Assembly: GCA_020002185.1 (NCBI GenBank)
Contig: CM034539.1
Location: forward strand, 310,001-374,000
Direction of reading: 5' to 3'
Length of the DNA stretch: 64,000 bases
Origin: Paraescarpia echinospica
Taxonomy: Eukaryota > Annelida > Polychaeta > Sabellida > Siboglinidae
Positions within the stretch are counted from its first letter, which is position 1. Each line of letters begins with the position of its first letter. Made by a program: the position numbers and the translations under genes. Positions 20,791 to 35,900 of this stretch are shown here, piece after piece. Below the pieces are notes generated by a model. That model did no database searches. It saw only the letters and a list, made by a program, of their open reading frames with translations, and was not told the DNA's origin.

Positions 20791-23700
20791 CTGCATTAGA
20801 CAAGATAAAACATCAAATGGGTATGAGTTTTCACACCCATAACTTACGTACAATTTTCTTGTAACTTACGTGACGGAGATGTAAGCGTAACTTATGTTCC
20901 CCTTTGTGGTTAATCTATTTATGGGTGTTGCTTGAATTCAGACTAGCCTTCGTGAAGATTTGTAACATGCAGGACATCAGTTTGGGGTAAGACCACAGTA
21001 AGGATCCGTCCGCCCAAAGAGTATACTTGAAATTACCGTTTTGGAGTGATATGTGTAATTTCTTTTCGATCACTTTGACATAGGACATGTTTCTTTTGTG
21101 AATACTGAATATATTACTGGATTAGACAAGATAAAGCATCAAATGGGAATGAGTTTTCACACCCATAACTTACGTACAATTTTCGTGTAACTTACGTGAC
21201 GGAGATGAAAGGGTAACACACACTCCCCTTTGTGGTTAATCTAGTTATGGTGTTGCTTGATATCAGACTAGCCTTCGTGAAGATTTGCAACATGCAGGAT
21301 ATCAATTTGGAGTAAGACCACATTAAGGATCCGTCCGCCCAAAGAATGCACTTGGAAATACCGTTTTGGAGTGATATGCGTGAATTTGTTTCGATCACTT
21401 TGACATGGGACATGTTTTTTGTGTGAATACTGAATGTACTACTGCATTAGACAAGATAAAACATCAAATGGGAATGAGTTTTCACACCCATAACTTACGT
21501 ACAATTATCGTGTAACTTACGTGACGAGATGAAAGGGTAACATACATTCCCATTTGTGGTTAATCTAGTTATGGGTGTAGCTTGACATCAGACTAGCCTT
21601 CATAAAGATTTGTAACATGCAGGTCATCAATTTGAGGTAAGACCACATTAAGGATCATTCCGCCCAAAGAGAGCACTTGAAAATACCGTTTTGGAGAGAT
21701 ATGCGATTTTTTTTTCAATCACTTTGACATGGGACATGTTTCTTTTGTGAATACTGAATGTATTACTGGATTAGACATTATAAAACGTCAAATGGGAATG
21801 AGTTTTCACACCCATAACTTACGTACAATTTTCGTGTAACTTACGTGACGGAGATGAAAGGGTAACACACACTCCCCTTTGTAGTTAATCTAGTTATGGT
21901 TGTTGCTTGATATCAGACTAGCCTTCGTGAAGATTTGTAACATGCAGGATATCAATTTGGAGTAAGACCACATTAAGGATCCGTCCGCCCAAAGAATGCA
22001 CTTGAAAATACCGTTTTGTAGTGATATGTGTGAATTGTTATCTATCATTTTCACATGGAACATGTATGTTTTGTGAACACTGAATGTACTACTGCATTAG
22101 ACAAGATAAAACATCAAATGGGTATGAGTTTTCACACCCATAACTTACGTACAATTTTCTTGTAACTTACGTGACAGAGATGTAAGCGTAACTTATGTTC
22201 CCCTTTGTGGTTAATCTATTTATGGGTGTTGCTTGAATTCAGACTAGCCTTCGTGAAGATTTGTAACAAGCAGGACATCAGTTTGGGGTAAGACCACATT
22301 AAGGATCCGTCCGCCCAAAGAGTGCACTTGAAAATACCGTTTTGGAGTGATATGCGTAATTTTGTTTCGATCACTTTGACATGGGACATGTATGTTTTGT
22401 GAATACTGAATGTACTACTGCTTTAGACAAGATAAAACATCAAATGGGAATGAGTTTTCACTCCCATAACATACGTACAATTTTCGTGTAACTTACGTGA
22501 CGGTGATGAAAGGGTAACATACATTCCCTTTTGTGGTTAATCTAGTTATGGGTGTAGCTAGACATCAGGCTAGCCTTCGTGAAGATTTGTAACATGCAGG
22601 ATATCAATTTGGAGTAAGACCACATTAAGGATCCGTCCGCCCAAAGAATGCACTTGGAAATACCGTTTTGGAGTGATATGCGTGAATTTGTTTCGATCAC
22701 TTTGACATGGGACATGTTTTTTGTGTGAATACTGAATGTACTACTGCATTAGACAAGATAAAACATCAAATGGGAATGAGTTTTCACACCCATAACTTAC
22801 GTACAATTTTCGTGTAACTTACGTGACGGAGATGAAAGGGTAACATACATTCCCATTTGTGGTTAATCTAGTTATGGGTGTAGTTTGACATCAGACTAGC
22901 CTTCATAAAGATTTGTAACATGCAGGTCATCAATTTGAGGTAAGACCACATTAAGGATCATTCCGCCCAAAGAGTGCACTTGAAAATACCGTTTTGGAGT
23001 GATATGCGTAAATTTTCTTCGATCACTTTGACATGGGACATGTTTCTTTTGTGAATACTGAATGTATTACTGGATTAGACAAGATAAAACATCAAATGGG
23101 AATGAATTTTGACACCCATAACTTACGTACAATTTTCGTGTAACTTACGTGACGGAGATGTAAGCGTAACAAACGTTCCCCTTTGTGATTAATCTAGTTA
23201 TGGGTGTTGCTTGATATCAGACTAGCCTTCGTGAAGATTTGTAACATGCAGGACATACATTTTGGGTAAGACCACATTAAGGATCCGTCCGCTCAAAGAA
23301 TGCACTTGAAAATACCGTTTTGGAGTGATATGTGTGAATTTTTTTCGATCACTTTGACATGGGACATGTTTGTTTTGTGAATATTGAATGTACTACTGCA
23401 TTAGAAAAGATAAAACATCAAATTGGAATGAGTTTTCACACCCATAATTTACGTACAATTTTCTTGTAACTTACGTGACGGAGATGTAAGCGTAACTTAC
23501 GTTCCCCTTTGTGGTTAATCTATTGATGTGTGTTGCTTGATATCAGACTAGCCTTCGTGAAGATTTGTAACATGCAGGATATCAATTTGGAGTAAGACCA
23601 CATTAAGGATCCGTCCGCCCAAAGAATGCACTTGGAAATACCGTTTTGGAGTGATATGAGTAAAATTGTTTCGATCACTTTGACATGGGACATGTTTTTT

Positions 23701-26700
23701 GTGTGAATACTGAATGTACTACTGCATTAGACAAGATAAAACATCAAATGGGAATGAGTTTTCACACCCATAACTTACGTACAATTTTCGAGTAACTTAC
23801 GTGACGGAGATGAAAGGGTAACATACATTCCCATTTGTGGTTAATCTAGTTATGGGTGTAGCTTGACATCAAACTAGCCTTCATAAAGATTTGTAACATG
23901 CAGGTCATCAATTTGAGGTAAGACCACATTAAGGATCATTCCGCCCAAAGAGAGCACTTGAAAATACCGTTTTGGAGAGATATGCGAATTTTTTTTTCAA
24001 TCACTTTGATATCGGACGTGTTTCTTTTGTGAATACTGAATGTATTACTGGATTAGACAAGATAAAACATCAAATGGGAATGAGTTTTCACACCCATAAC
24101 TTACGTACAATTTTCGTGTAACTAACGTGACGGAGATGAAAGGGTAACATACATTCCCTTTTGTGGTTAATCTAGTTATGGATGTAGCTAGATATCAGGC
24201 TAGCCTTCGTGAAGATTTGTAACATGCAGGACATCAATTTGGGATAAGACCACATTAAGGATCCGTCCGCCCAAAGAGTGCACTTGAAAATACCGTTTTG
24301 GAGTGATATGCGTAAATATTCTTCGATCACTTTGACATGGGACATGTTCCTTTTGTGAAAACTGAATGTATTACTGGATTAGACAACATAAAACATCAAA
24401 TGGGAATGAATTTTCACACCCATAACTTACGTACAATTTTCGTGTAATTTACGTGACGGAGATGTAAGCGTAACAAACGTTCCCCTTTGTGATTAATCTA
24501 GTTATGGGTGTTGCTTGATATCAGACTAGCCTTCGTGGAGATTTGTAAAATGCAGGACATCAGTTTGGGGTAAGACCACATTAAGGATCCGTCCGCCCAA
24601 AGAGTATACTTGAAAATACCGTTTTGGAGTGATATGTGTAATTTCTTTTCGATCACTTTGACATAGGACATGTTTCTTTTGTGAATACTGAATATATTAC
24701 TGGATTAGACAAGATAAAGCATCAAATGGGAATGAGTTTTCACACCCATAACTTACGTACAATTTTCGTGTAACTTACGTGACGGAGATGAAAGGGTAAC
24801 ACACACTCCCCTTTATGGTTAATCTAGTTATGGTTGTTGCTTGATATCAGACTAGCCTTCGTGAAGATTTGCAACATGCAGGATATCAATTTGGAGTAAG
24901 ACCACATTAAGGATCCGTCCGCCCAAAGAATGCACTTGAAAATACCGTTTTGTAGTGATATGCGTGAATTTTTTTCTATCATTTTCACATGGAACATGTA
25001 TGTTTTGTGAACACTGAATGTACTACTGCATTAGACAAGATAAAACATCAAATGGGAATGAGTTTTCACACCCATAACTTACGTACAATTTTCTTGTAAC
25101 TTACGTGACGGAGATGTAAGCGTAACTTACGTTCCCCTTTGTGGTTAATCTATTTATGGGTGTTGCTTGAATTCAGACTAGCCTTCGTGAAGATTTGTAA
25201 CATGCAGGACATCAGTTTGGGGTAAGACCACATTAAGGATCCGTCCGCCCAAAGAGTGCACTTGAAAATACCGTTTTGGAGTGATATGCGTAATTTTGTT
25301 TCGATCACTTTGACATGGGACATGTGTCTTTTGTGAATACTGAATGTACTACTGCATTAGACAAGATAAAACATCAAATGGGAATGAGTTTTCACTCCCA
25401 TAACATACGTACAATTTTCGTGTAACTTACGTGACGGAGATGAAAGGGTAACATACATTCCCTTTTGTGGCTAATCTAGTTATGGGTGTAGCTTGACATC
25501 AGACTAGTCTTCGTGAAGATTTTTAACATGCAGGACATACATTTGGGGTAAGACCACATTAAGGATCAGTCCGCCCAAAGAATGCACTTGAAAATACAGT
25601 TTTGGAGTGATATGTGTGAATTTTTTTCGATCACTTTGACATGGGACATGTTTGTTTTGTGAATACTGAATGTACTACTGCATTAGACAAGATAAAACAT
25701 CAAATTGGAATGTGTTTTCATACCCATAATTTACGTACAATTTTCTTGTAACTTACGTGACAGAGATGTAAGCGTAACTTACGTTCCCCTTTGTGGTTAA
25801 TCTATTGATGGGTGATGCTTGATATCAGACTAGCCTTCGTGAAGATTTGTAACATGCAGGATATCAATTTGGAGTAAGACCACATTAAGGATCCGTCCGC
25901 CCAAAGAATGCACTTGGAAATACCGTTTTGGAGTGATATGCGTAAAATTGTTTCGATCACTTTGACATGGGACATGTTTTTTGTGTGAATACTGAATGTA
26001 ATAATGCATTAGACAAGATAAAACATCAAATGGGAATGAGTTTTCACACCCATAACTTACGTACAATTTTCGTGTAACTTACGTGACGGAGATGAAAGGG
26101 TAACATACATTCCCATTTGTGGTTAATCTAGTTATGGGTGTAGCTTGACATCAGACTAGCCTTCATAAAGATTTGTAACATGCAGGTCATCAATTTGAGG
26201 TAAGACCACATTAAGGATCATTCCGCCCAAAGAGAGCACTTGAAAATACCGTTTTGGAGAGATATGCGAAAAATGTTTTCAATCACTTTGACATGGGACA
26301 TGTTTCTTTGTGAATACTGAATGTATTACTGGATTAGACAAGATAAAACATCAAATGGGAATGAGTTTTCACACCCATAACTTACGTACAATTTTCGTGT
26401 AACTTACGTGACGGAGATGAAAGGGTAACATACATTCCCTTTTGTGGTTAATCTAGTTATGGGTGTAGGTAGACATCAGACTAGTCTTCGTGAAGAATTG
26501 TAACATGCAGGACATAAATTTGGGGTAAGACCACATTAAGGATCCGTCCGCCCAAAGAATGCACTTGAAAATAACGTTTTGGAGTGATATGTGTGAATTT
26601 ATTTCGATCACTTTGACATGGGACATGTTTGTTTTGTGAATACTGAATGTACTACTGCATTAGACAAGATAAAACATCAAATGGGAATGAGTTTTCACAC

Positions 26701-28039
26701 CCATAACTTACGTACAATTTTCGTGTAACTTACGTGACGGAGATGAAAGGGTAACATACATTCCCTTTTGTGGTTAATCTAGTTATGGGTGTAGCTTGAC
26801 ATCAGGCTAGCCTTCGTGAAGATTTGTAACATGCAGGTCATCAATTTGGGATAAGACCACATTAAGGATCAAATCCGCCAAGAATGCACTTGGAAATACC
26901 GTTTTGGAGTATGCGTGAATTTGTTTCGATCCGCTTTGACATGGGACATGTTTTGTATGAATACTGAATGTACTACTGCACTAGACGAGATCACGGAAAC
27001 ATCAAATGGGAATGAGTTTTCACACCCATAACATACGTACAATTTTCGTGTAACTTACGTGACGGAGATGAAAGGGTAACATACATTCCCTTTTGTGGCT
27101 AATCTAGTTATGAGTGTAGCTTGACATCAGACTAGTCTTCGTGAAGATTTGTAACATGCAGGACATAAATTTGGGGTTAGACCACATTAAGGATCCGTCC
27201 GCCCAAAGAATGCACTTGAAAATAACGTTTTGGAGTGATATGTGTGAATTTTGTTGGATCACTTTGACATTGGACATGTTTCTTTTGTGAATACTGAATG
27301 TATTACTGGATTAGACAAGATAAAATATCAAATGGGAATGAATTTTCACACCTATAACACACGTACATTTTTCGTGTAACTTACGTGACGGAGATGAAAG
27401 TGTAACATACATTCCCTTTTGTGGCTAATCTAGTTATGGGTGTAGCTTGACATCAGACTAGTCTTCGTTAAGATTTGTAACATGCAGGACATAAATTTGG
27501 GGTAAGACCACATTAAGGATCCGTCCGCCCAAAGAATGCACTTGGAAATACAGTTTTGGAGTGAATGCGTGAATTTGTTTCGATCACTTTGACATGGGAC
27601 ATGTTTTTTGTGAGAATACTGAATGTACTACTGCATTAGACAAGATAAAACATCAAATGGGAATGAGTTTTCACACCCATAACTTACGTACAATTTTCGT
27701 GTAACTTATGTGACGGAGATGAAAGGGTAACACACACTCCCCTTTGTGGTTAATCTAGATATGGTTGCTGCGTGATATCAGACTAGCCTTCGTGAAGATT
27801 TGTAACATGCAGGATATCAATTTGGAGTAAGACCACATTAAGGATCCGTCCGCCCAAAGAATGCACTTGAAAATACCGTTTTGTAGTGATATGCGTGAAT
27901 TTTGTTGTATCATTTTGACATGGAACATGTATGTTTTGTGAACACTGAATATATTACTGCATTAGACAAGATAAAACATCAAATGGGAATGAGTTTTCAC
28001 ACCCATAACTTACGTACAATTTTCTTGTAACTTACGTGA

Positions 28040-28620
28040 CGGAGATGTAAAGCCACGTAACACGTTCCCCTTTTGTGGATTAATCTATTTATGGGTGTTG
28101 CTTGAATTCAGACTAGCTTACGTGAAGATTTGTAACAAACGGGACATCAGTTTGGGAATTAAGACACGTTAAGGATCCGTCCACTTAAAGAGTGCACTTG
28201 AAAATACCGTTTGGAGTGATATGCGTAATTTTTACTGTTTCGATCACTTTGACATGGGACATGTATGTTTTGTGAATACTGAATGTACTACTGCATTAGA
28301 CAAGATAAAACATCAAATGAATGAGTTTCCACTCCCACACATAACATACATTAATTTCGTGTAACTTACGTGACGGAGATAGAAGGGTGGCTTATACATT
28401 CCCTTTTGTGGCTAATCCCTAGTTATGGGTGTAGCTTGACATCAGACTAGTCTTCGTGAAGATTTGTAACATGCAGGACATAAATTTGGGGAAAGACCAT
28501 TAAGGATCCGTCCGCGCAAAGAGTGTACTTGAAAATACTGTTTTGGTGTGATATGTGTGAATTTATTTCGATCACTTTGTGATGGGACACGTTTGTTTCG
28601 AGAATACTGAATGTACTACT
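28040..28620 (+). repeat. Indel-rich satellite island
   Basis: Nearly two monomers with scattered single-base and short indels (aagccacgtaacacg, gggaattaagacacg, agaagggtggcttatac) between regular monomers. A similar shorter patch occurs at 26860-27000. Confidence 0.6.
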
Positions 28621-28929
28621 GCATTAGACAAGATAAAACATCAAATGGGAATGAGTTTTCACACCCATAACTTACGTACAATTTTCGTGTAACTTACGTG
28701 ACGGAGATGTAAGCGTAACATACGTTCCCCTTTGTGGTTAATCTATTGATGGGTGTTGCTTGATATCAGACTAGCCTTCGTGAAGATTTGTAACATGCAG
28801 GATATCAATTTGGAGTAAGACCACATTAAGGATCCGTCCGCCCAAAGAATGCACTTGGAAATACAGTTTTGGAGTGATATGCGTGAATTTGTTTCGATCA
28901 CTTTGACAAGGGACATGTTTTTTGTGTGA

Positions 28930-31900
28930 ATACTGAATGTACTACTGCATTAGACAAGATAAAACATCAAATGGGAATGAGTTTTCACACCCATAACTTA
29001 CGTACAATTTTCGTGTAACTTACGTGAAGGAGATGAAAGGGTAACATACATTCCTATTTGTGGTTAATCTAGTTATGGGTGTAGCTTGACATCAGACTAG
29101 CCTTCATAAAGATTTGTAACATGCAGGTCATCAATTTGAGGTAAGACCACATTAAGGATCATTCCGCCCAAAGAGAGCACTTGAAAATACCGTTTTGTAG
29201 AGATATGCGAATTTTTTTTCAATCACTTTGACATGGGACATGTTTCTTTTGTGAATACTGAATGTATTACTGGATTAGACATTATAAAACATCAAATGGG
29301 AATGAGTTTTCACACCCATAACTTACGTACAATTTTCGTGTAACTTACGTGACGGAGATGAAAGGGTAACATACATTCCCTTTTGTGGCTAATCTAGTTA
29401 TGGGTGTAGCTTGACATCAGACTAGTCTTCGTGAAGATTTGTAACATGCAGGACATAAATTTGGGGTAAGACCACATTAAGGATCCGTCCGCCCAAAGAA
29501 TGCACTTGAAAATACCGTTTTGGAGTGATATGTGTGAATTTTTTTCGATCACTTTGACATGGGACATGTTTGTTTTGTGAATACTGAATGTACTACTGCG
29601 TTAGACAAGATAAAACATCAAATTGGAATGTGTTTTCACACCCATAATTTACGTACAATTTTCTTGTAACTTACGTGACGGAGATGTAAGCGTAACTTAC
29701 GTTCCCCTTTGTGGTTAATCTATTGATGGGTGTTGCTTGATATCAGACTAGCCTTCGTGAAGATTTGTAACATGCAGGATATCAATTTGGAGTAAGACCA
29801 CATTAAGGATCCGTCCGCCCAAAGAATGCACTTGGAAATACCGTTTTGGAGTGATATGCGTGAATTTGTTTCGATCAGTTTGACATGGGACATGTTTTTT
29901 GTGTGAATACTGAATGTACTACTGCATTAGACAAGATAAAACATCAAATGGGAATGAGTTTTCACACCCATAACTTACGTACAATTTTCGTGTAACTTAC
30001 GTGACGGAGATGAAAGGGTAACATACATTCCCATTTGTGGTTAATCTAGTTATGGGTGTAGCTTGACATCAGACTAGCCTTCATAAAGATTTGTAACATG
30101 CAGGTCATCAATTTGAGGTAAGACCACATTAAGGATCATTCCGCCCAAAGAGAGCACTTGAAAATACCGTTTTGGAGAGATATGCGATTTTTTTTTCAAT
30201 CACTTTGACATGGGACATGTTTCTTTTGTGAATACTGAATGTATTACTGGATTAGACATTATAAAACATCAAATGGGAATGAGTTTTCACACCCATAACT
30301 TACGTACAATTTTCGTGTAACTTACGTGACGGAGATGAAAGGGTAACACACACTCCCCTTTGTGGTTAATCTAGTTATGGTTGTTGCTTGATATCAGACT
30401 AGCCTTCGTGAAGATTTGTAACATGTAGGATATCAATTTGGAGTAAGACCACATTAAGGATCCGTCCGCCCAAAGAATGCACTTGAAAATACCGTTTTGT
30501 AGTGATATGTGTGAATTGTTATCTATCATTTTCACATGGAACATGTATGTTTTGTGAACACTGAATGTACTACTGCATTAGACAAGATAAAACATCAAAT
30601 GGGTATGAGTTTTCACACCCATAACTTACGTACAATTTTCTTGTAACTTACGTGACAGAGATGTAAGCGTAACTTATGTTCCCCTTTGTGGTTAATCTAT
30701 TTATGGGTGTTGCTTGAATTCAGACTAGCCTTCGTGAAGATTTGTAACAAGCAGGACATCAGTTTGGGGTAAGACCACATTAAGGATCCGTCCGCCCAAA
30801 GAGTGCACTTGAAAATACCGTTTTGGAGTGATATGCGTAATTTTGTTTCGATCACTTTGACATGGGACATGTATGTTTTGTGAATACTGAATGTACTACT
30901 GCATTAGACAAGATAAAACATCAAATGGGAATGAGTTTTCACACCCATAATCTTACGTACAATTTTCGTGTAACTTACGTGACGGAGATGAAAGGGTAAC
31001 ATACATTCCCATTTGTGGTTAATCTAGTTATGGGTGTAGCTTGACATCAGACTAGCCTTCATAAAGATTTGTAACATGCAGGTCATCAATTTGAGGTAAG
31101 ACCACATTAAGGATCATTCCGCCCAAAGAGTGCACTTGAAAATACCGTTTTGGAGTGATATGCGTAAATTTTCTTCGATCACTTTGACATGGGACATGTT
31201 TCTTTTGTGAATACTGAATGTATTACTGGATTAGACAAGATAAAACATCAAATGGGAATGAATTTTGACACCCATAACTTACGTACAATTTTCGTGTAAC
31301 TTACGTGACGGAGATGTAAGCGTAACAAACGTTCCCTTTTGTGATTAATCTAGTTATGGGTGTTGCTTGATATCAGACTAGCCTTCGTGAAGATTTGTAA
31401 CATGCAGGACATACATTTTGGGTAAGACCACATTAAGGATCCGTCCGCCCAAAGAATGCACTTGAAAATACCGTTTTGGAGTGATATGTGTGAATTTTTT
31501 TCGATCACTTTGACATGGGACATGTTTGTTTTGTGAATATTGAATGTACTACTGCATTAGAAAAGATAAAACATCAAATTGGAATGAGTTTTCACACCCA
31601 TAATTTACGTACAATTTTCTTGTAACTTACGTGACGGAGATGTAAGCGTAACTTACGTTCCCCTTTGTGGTTAATCTATTGATGTGTGTTGCTTGATATC
31701 AGACTAGCCTTCGTGAAGATTTGTAACATGCAGGATATCAATTTGGAGTAAGACCACATTAAGGATCCGTCCGCCCAAAGAATGCACTTGGAAATACCGT
31801 TTTGGAGTGATATGCGTAAAATTGTTTCGATCACTTTGACATGGGACATGTTTTTTGTGTGAATACTGAATGTACTACTGCATTAGACAAGATAAAACAT

Positions 31901-32985
31901 CAAATGGGAATGAGTTTTCACACCCATAACTTACGTACAATTTTCGAGTAACTTACGTGACGGAGATGAAAGGGTAACATACATTCCCATTTGTGGTTAA
32001 TCTAGTTATGGGTGTAGCTTGACATCAAACTAGCCTTCATAAAGATTTGTAACGTGCAGGTCATCAATTTGAGGTAAGACCACATTAAGGATCATTCCGC
32101 CCAAAGAGAGCACTTGAAAATACCGTTTTGGAGAGATATGCGAAATTTTTTTTCAATCACTTTTTTTTCGGACGTGTTTCTTTTGTGAATACTGAATGTA
32201 TTACTGGATTAGACATTATAAAACATCAAATGGGAATGAGTTTTCACACCCATAACTTACGTACAATTTTCGTGTAACTTACGTGACGGAGATGAAAGGG
32301 TAACACACACTCCCCTTTGTGGTTAATCTAGTTATGGTTGTTGCTTGATATCAGACTAGCCTTCGTGAAGATTTGTAACATGCAGGATATCAATTTGGAG
32401 TAAGACCACATTAAGGATCCGTCCGCCCAAAGAATGCACTTGAAAATACCGTTTTGTAGTGATATGCGTGAATTTTTATCTATCATTTTCACATGGAACA
32501 TGTATGTTTTGTGAACACTGAATGTACTACTGCATTAGACAAGATAAAACATCAAATGGGTATGAGTTTTCACACCTATAACTTACGTACAATTTTCTTG
32601 TAACTTACGTGACAGAGATGTAAGCGTAACTTATGTTCCCCTTTGTGGTTAATCTATTTATGGGTGTTGCTTGAATTCAGACTAGCCTTCGTGAAGATTT
32701 GTAACAAGCAGGACATCAGTTTGGGGTAAGACCACATTAAGGATCCGTCCGCCCAAAGAGTGCACTTGAAAATACCGTTTTGGAGTGATATGCGTAATTT
32801 TGTTTCGATCACTTTGACATGGGACATGTATGTTTTGTGAATACTGAATGTACTACTGCTTTAGACAAGATAAAACATCAAATGGGAATGAGTTTTCACT
32901 CCCATAACATACGTACAATTTTCGTGTAACTAACGTGACGGTGATGAAAGGGTAACATACATTCCCTTTTGTGGTTAATCTAGTT
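28930..32985 (+). repeat. ~4 kb satellite block, copy B
   Basis: Second copy of 15250-19300, with tgtgttgctt at 31685, the cacttttttttcggacg variant near 32158 and taactaacgtgacggtga near 32929. A shorter third relative (about 22720-24000) matches about 17190-18470 at an offset of 5,528 bp, or 17 monomers. Confidence 0.75.
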
Positions 32986-35900
32986 ATGGGTGTAGCTAGA
33001 CATCAGGCTAGCCTTCGTGAAGATTTGTAACATGCAGGATATCAATTTGGAGTAAGACCACATTAAGGATCCGTCCGCCCAAAGAATGCACTTGGAAATA
33101 CCGTTTTGGAGTGATATGCGTGAATTTGTTTCGATCACTTTGACATGGGACATGTTTTTTGTGTGAATACTGAATGTACTACTGCATTAGACAAGATAAA
33201 ACATCAAATGGGAATGAGTTTTCACACCCATAACTTACGTACAATTATCGTGTAACTTACGTGACGGAGATGAAAGGGTAACATACATTCCCATTTGTGG
33301 TTAATCTATTTATGGGTGTAGCTTGACATCAGACTAGCCTTCATAAAGATTTGTAACATGCACGTCATCAATTTGAGGTAAGACCACATTAAGGATCATT
33401 CCGCCCAAAGAGAGCACTTGAAAATACCGTTTTGGAGAGATGTGCGAAATTTTTTTTGAATCACTTTGACATGGGACATGTTTCTTTTGTGAATACTGAA
33501 TGTATTACTGGATTAGACATTATAAAACATCAAATGGGAATGAGTTTTCACACCCATAACTTACGTACAATTTTCGTGTAACTTACGTGACGGAGATGAA
33601 AGGGTAACATACATTCCCTTTTGTGGCTAATCTAGTTATGGGTGTAGCTTGACATCAGACTAGTCTTCGTGAAGATTTGTAACATGCAGGACATAAATTT
33701 GGGGTAAGACCACATTAAGGATCCGTCCGCCCAAAGAATGCACTTGAAAATACCGTTTTGGAGTGATATGTGTGAATTTTTTTCGATCACTTTGACATGG
33801 GACATGTTTGTTTTGTGAATACTGAATGTACTACTGCATTAGACAAGATAAAACATCAAATGGGAATGAGTTTTCACACCCATAACTTACGTACAATTTT
33901 CGTGTAACTTACGTGACGGAGATGAAAGGGTAACATACATTCCCATTTGTGGTTAATCTAGTTATGGGTGTAGCTTGACATCAGACTAGCCTTCATAAAG
34001 ATTTGTAACATGCAGGTCATCAATTTGAGGTAAGACCACATTAAGGATCATTCCGCCCAAAGAGAGCACTTGAAAATACCGTTTTGGAGAGATATGCGAA
34101 ATTTTTTTCAATCACTTTGACATGGGACATGTTTCTTTTGTGAATACTGAATGTATTACTGGATTAGACATTATAAAACATCAAATGGGAATGAGTTTTC
34201 ACACCCATAACTTACGTACAATTTTCGTGTAACTTACGTGACGGAGATGAAAGGGTAACACACACTCCCCTTTGTGGTTAATCTAGTTATGGTTGTTGCT
34301 TGATATCAGACTAGCCTTCGTGAAGATTTGTAACATGCAGGATATCAATTTGGAGTAAGACCACATTAAGGATCCGTCCGCCCAAAGAATGCACTTGAAA
34401 ATACCGTTTTGTAGTGATATGCGTGAATTTTTATCTATCATTTTCACATGGAACATGTATGTTTTGTGAACACTGAATGTACTACTGCATTAGACAAGAT
34501 AAAACATCAAATGGGTATGAGTTTTCACACCCATAACTTACGTACAATTTTCTTGTAACTTACGTGACAGAGATGTAAGCGTAACTTATGTTCCCCTTTG
34601 TGGTTAATCTATTTATGGGTGTTGCTTGAATTCAGACTAGCCTTCGTGAAGATTTGTAACAAGCAGGACATCAGTTTGGGGTAAGACCACATTAAGGATC
34701 CGTCCGCCCAAAGAGTGCACTTGAAAATACCGTTTTGGAGTGATATGCGTAATTTTGTTTCGATCACTTTGACATGGGACATGTATGTTTTGTGAATACT
34801 GAATGTACTACTGCTTTAGACAAGATAAAACATCAAATGGGAATGAGTTTTCACTCCCATAACATACGTACAATTTTCGTGTAACTTACGTGACGGTGAT
34901 GAAAGGGTAACACACACTCCCCTTTGTGGTTAATCTAGTTATGGTTGTTGCTTGATATCAGACTAGCCTTCGTGAAGATTTGTAACATGCAGGATATCAA
35001 TTTGGAGTAAGACCACATTAACGATCCGTCCGCCCAAAGAATGCACTTGAAAATACCGTTTTGTAGTGATATGCGTGAATTTTTTTCTATCATTTTCACA
35101 TGGAACATGTATGTTTTGTGAACACTGAATGTACAACTGCATTAGAAAAGATAAAACATCAAATGGGAATGAGTTTTCACACCCATAACTTACGTACAAT
35201 TTTCGTGTAACTTACGTGACGGAGATGAAAGGGTAACATACATTCCCTTTTGTGGTTAATCTAGTTATGGGTGTAGCTTGACATCAGGCTAGCCTTCGTG
35301 AAGATTTGTAACATGCAGTTCATCAATTTGGGATAAGACCACATTAAGGATCCGTCCGCCCAAAGAGTGCACTTGAAAATACCGTTTTGGAGTGATATGC
35401 GTACATTTTCTTCGATCACTTTGACATGGGACATGTTTCTTTTGTGAATACTGAATGTACTACTGCATTAGACAAGATAAAACATCAAATGGGAATGAGT
35501 TTTCACACCCATAACTTACGTACAATTTTCGTGTAACTTACGTGACGGAGATGAAAGGGTAACATACATTCCCTTTTGTGGCTAATCTAGTTATGGGTGT
35601 AGCTTGACATCAGACTAGCCTTCGTGAAGATTTGTAACATGCAGGACATAAATTTGGGGTAAGACCACATTAAGGATCCGTCCGCCCAAAGAATGCACTT
35701 GAAAATACCGTTTTGGAGTGATATGTGTGAATTTTTTTCGATCACTTTGACATGGGACATTTTTGTTTTGTGAATACTGAATGTACTACTGCGTTAGACA
35801 AGATAAAACATCAAATTGGAATGTGTTTTCACACCCATAATTTACGTACAATTTTCTTGTAACTTACGTGACGGAGATGTAAGCGTAACTTACGTTCCCC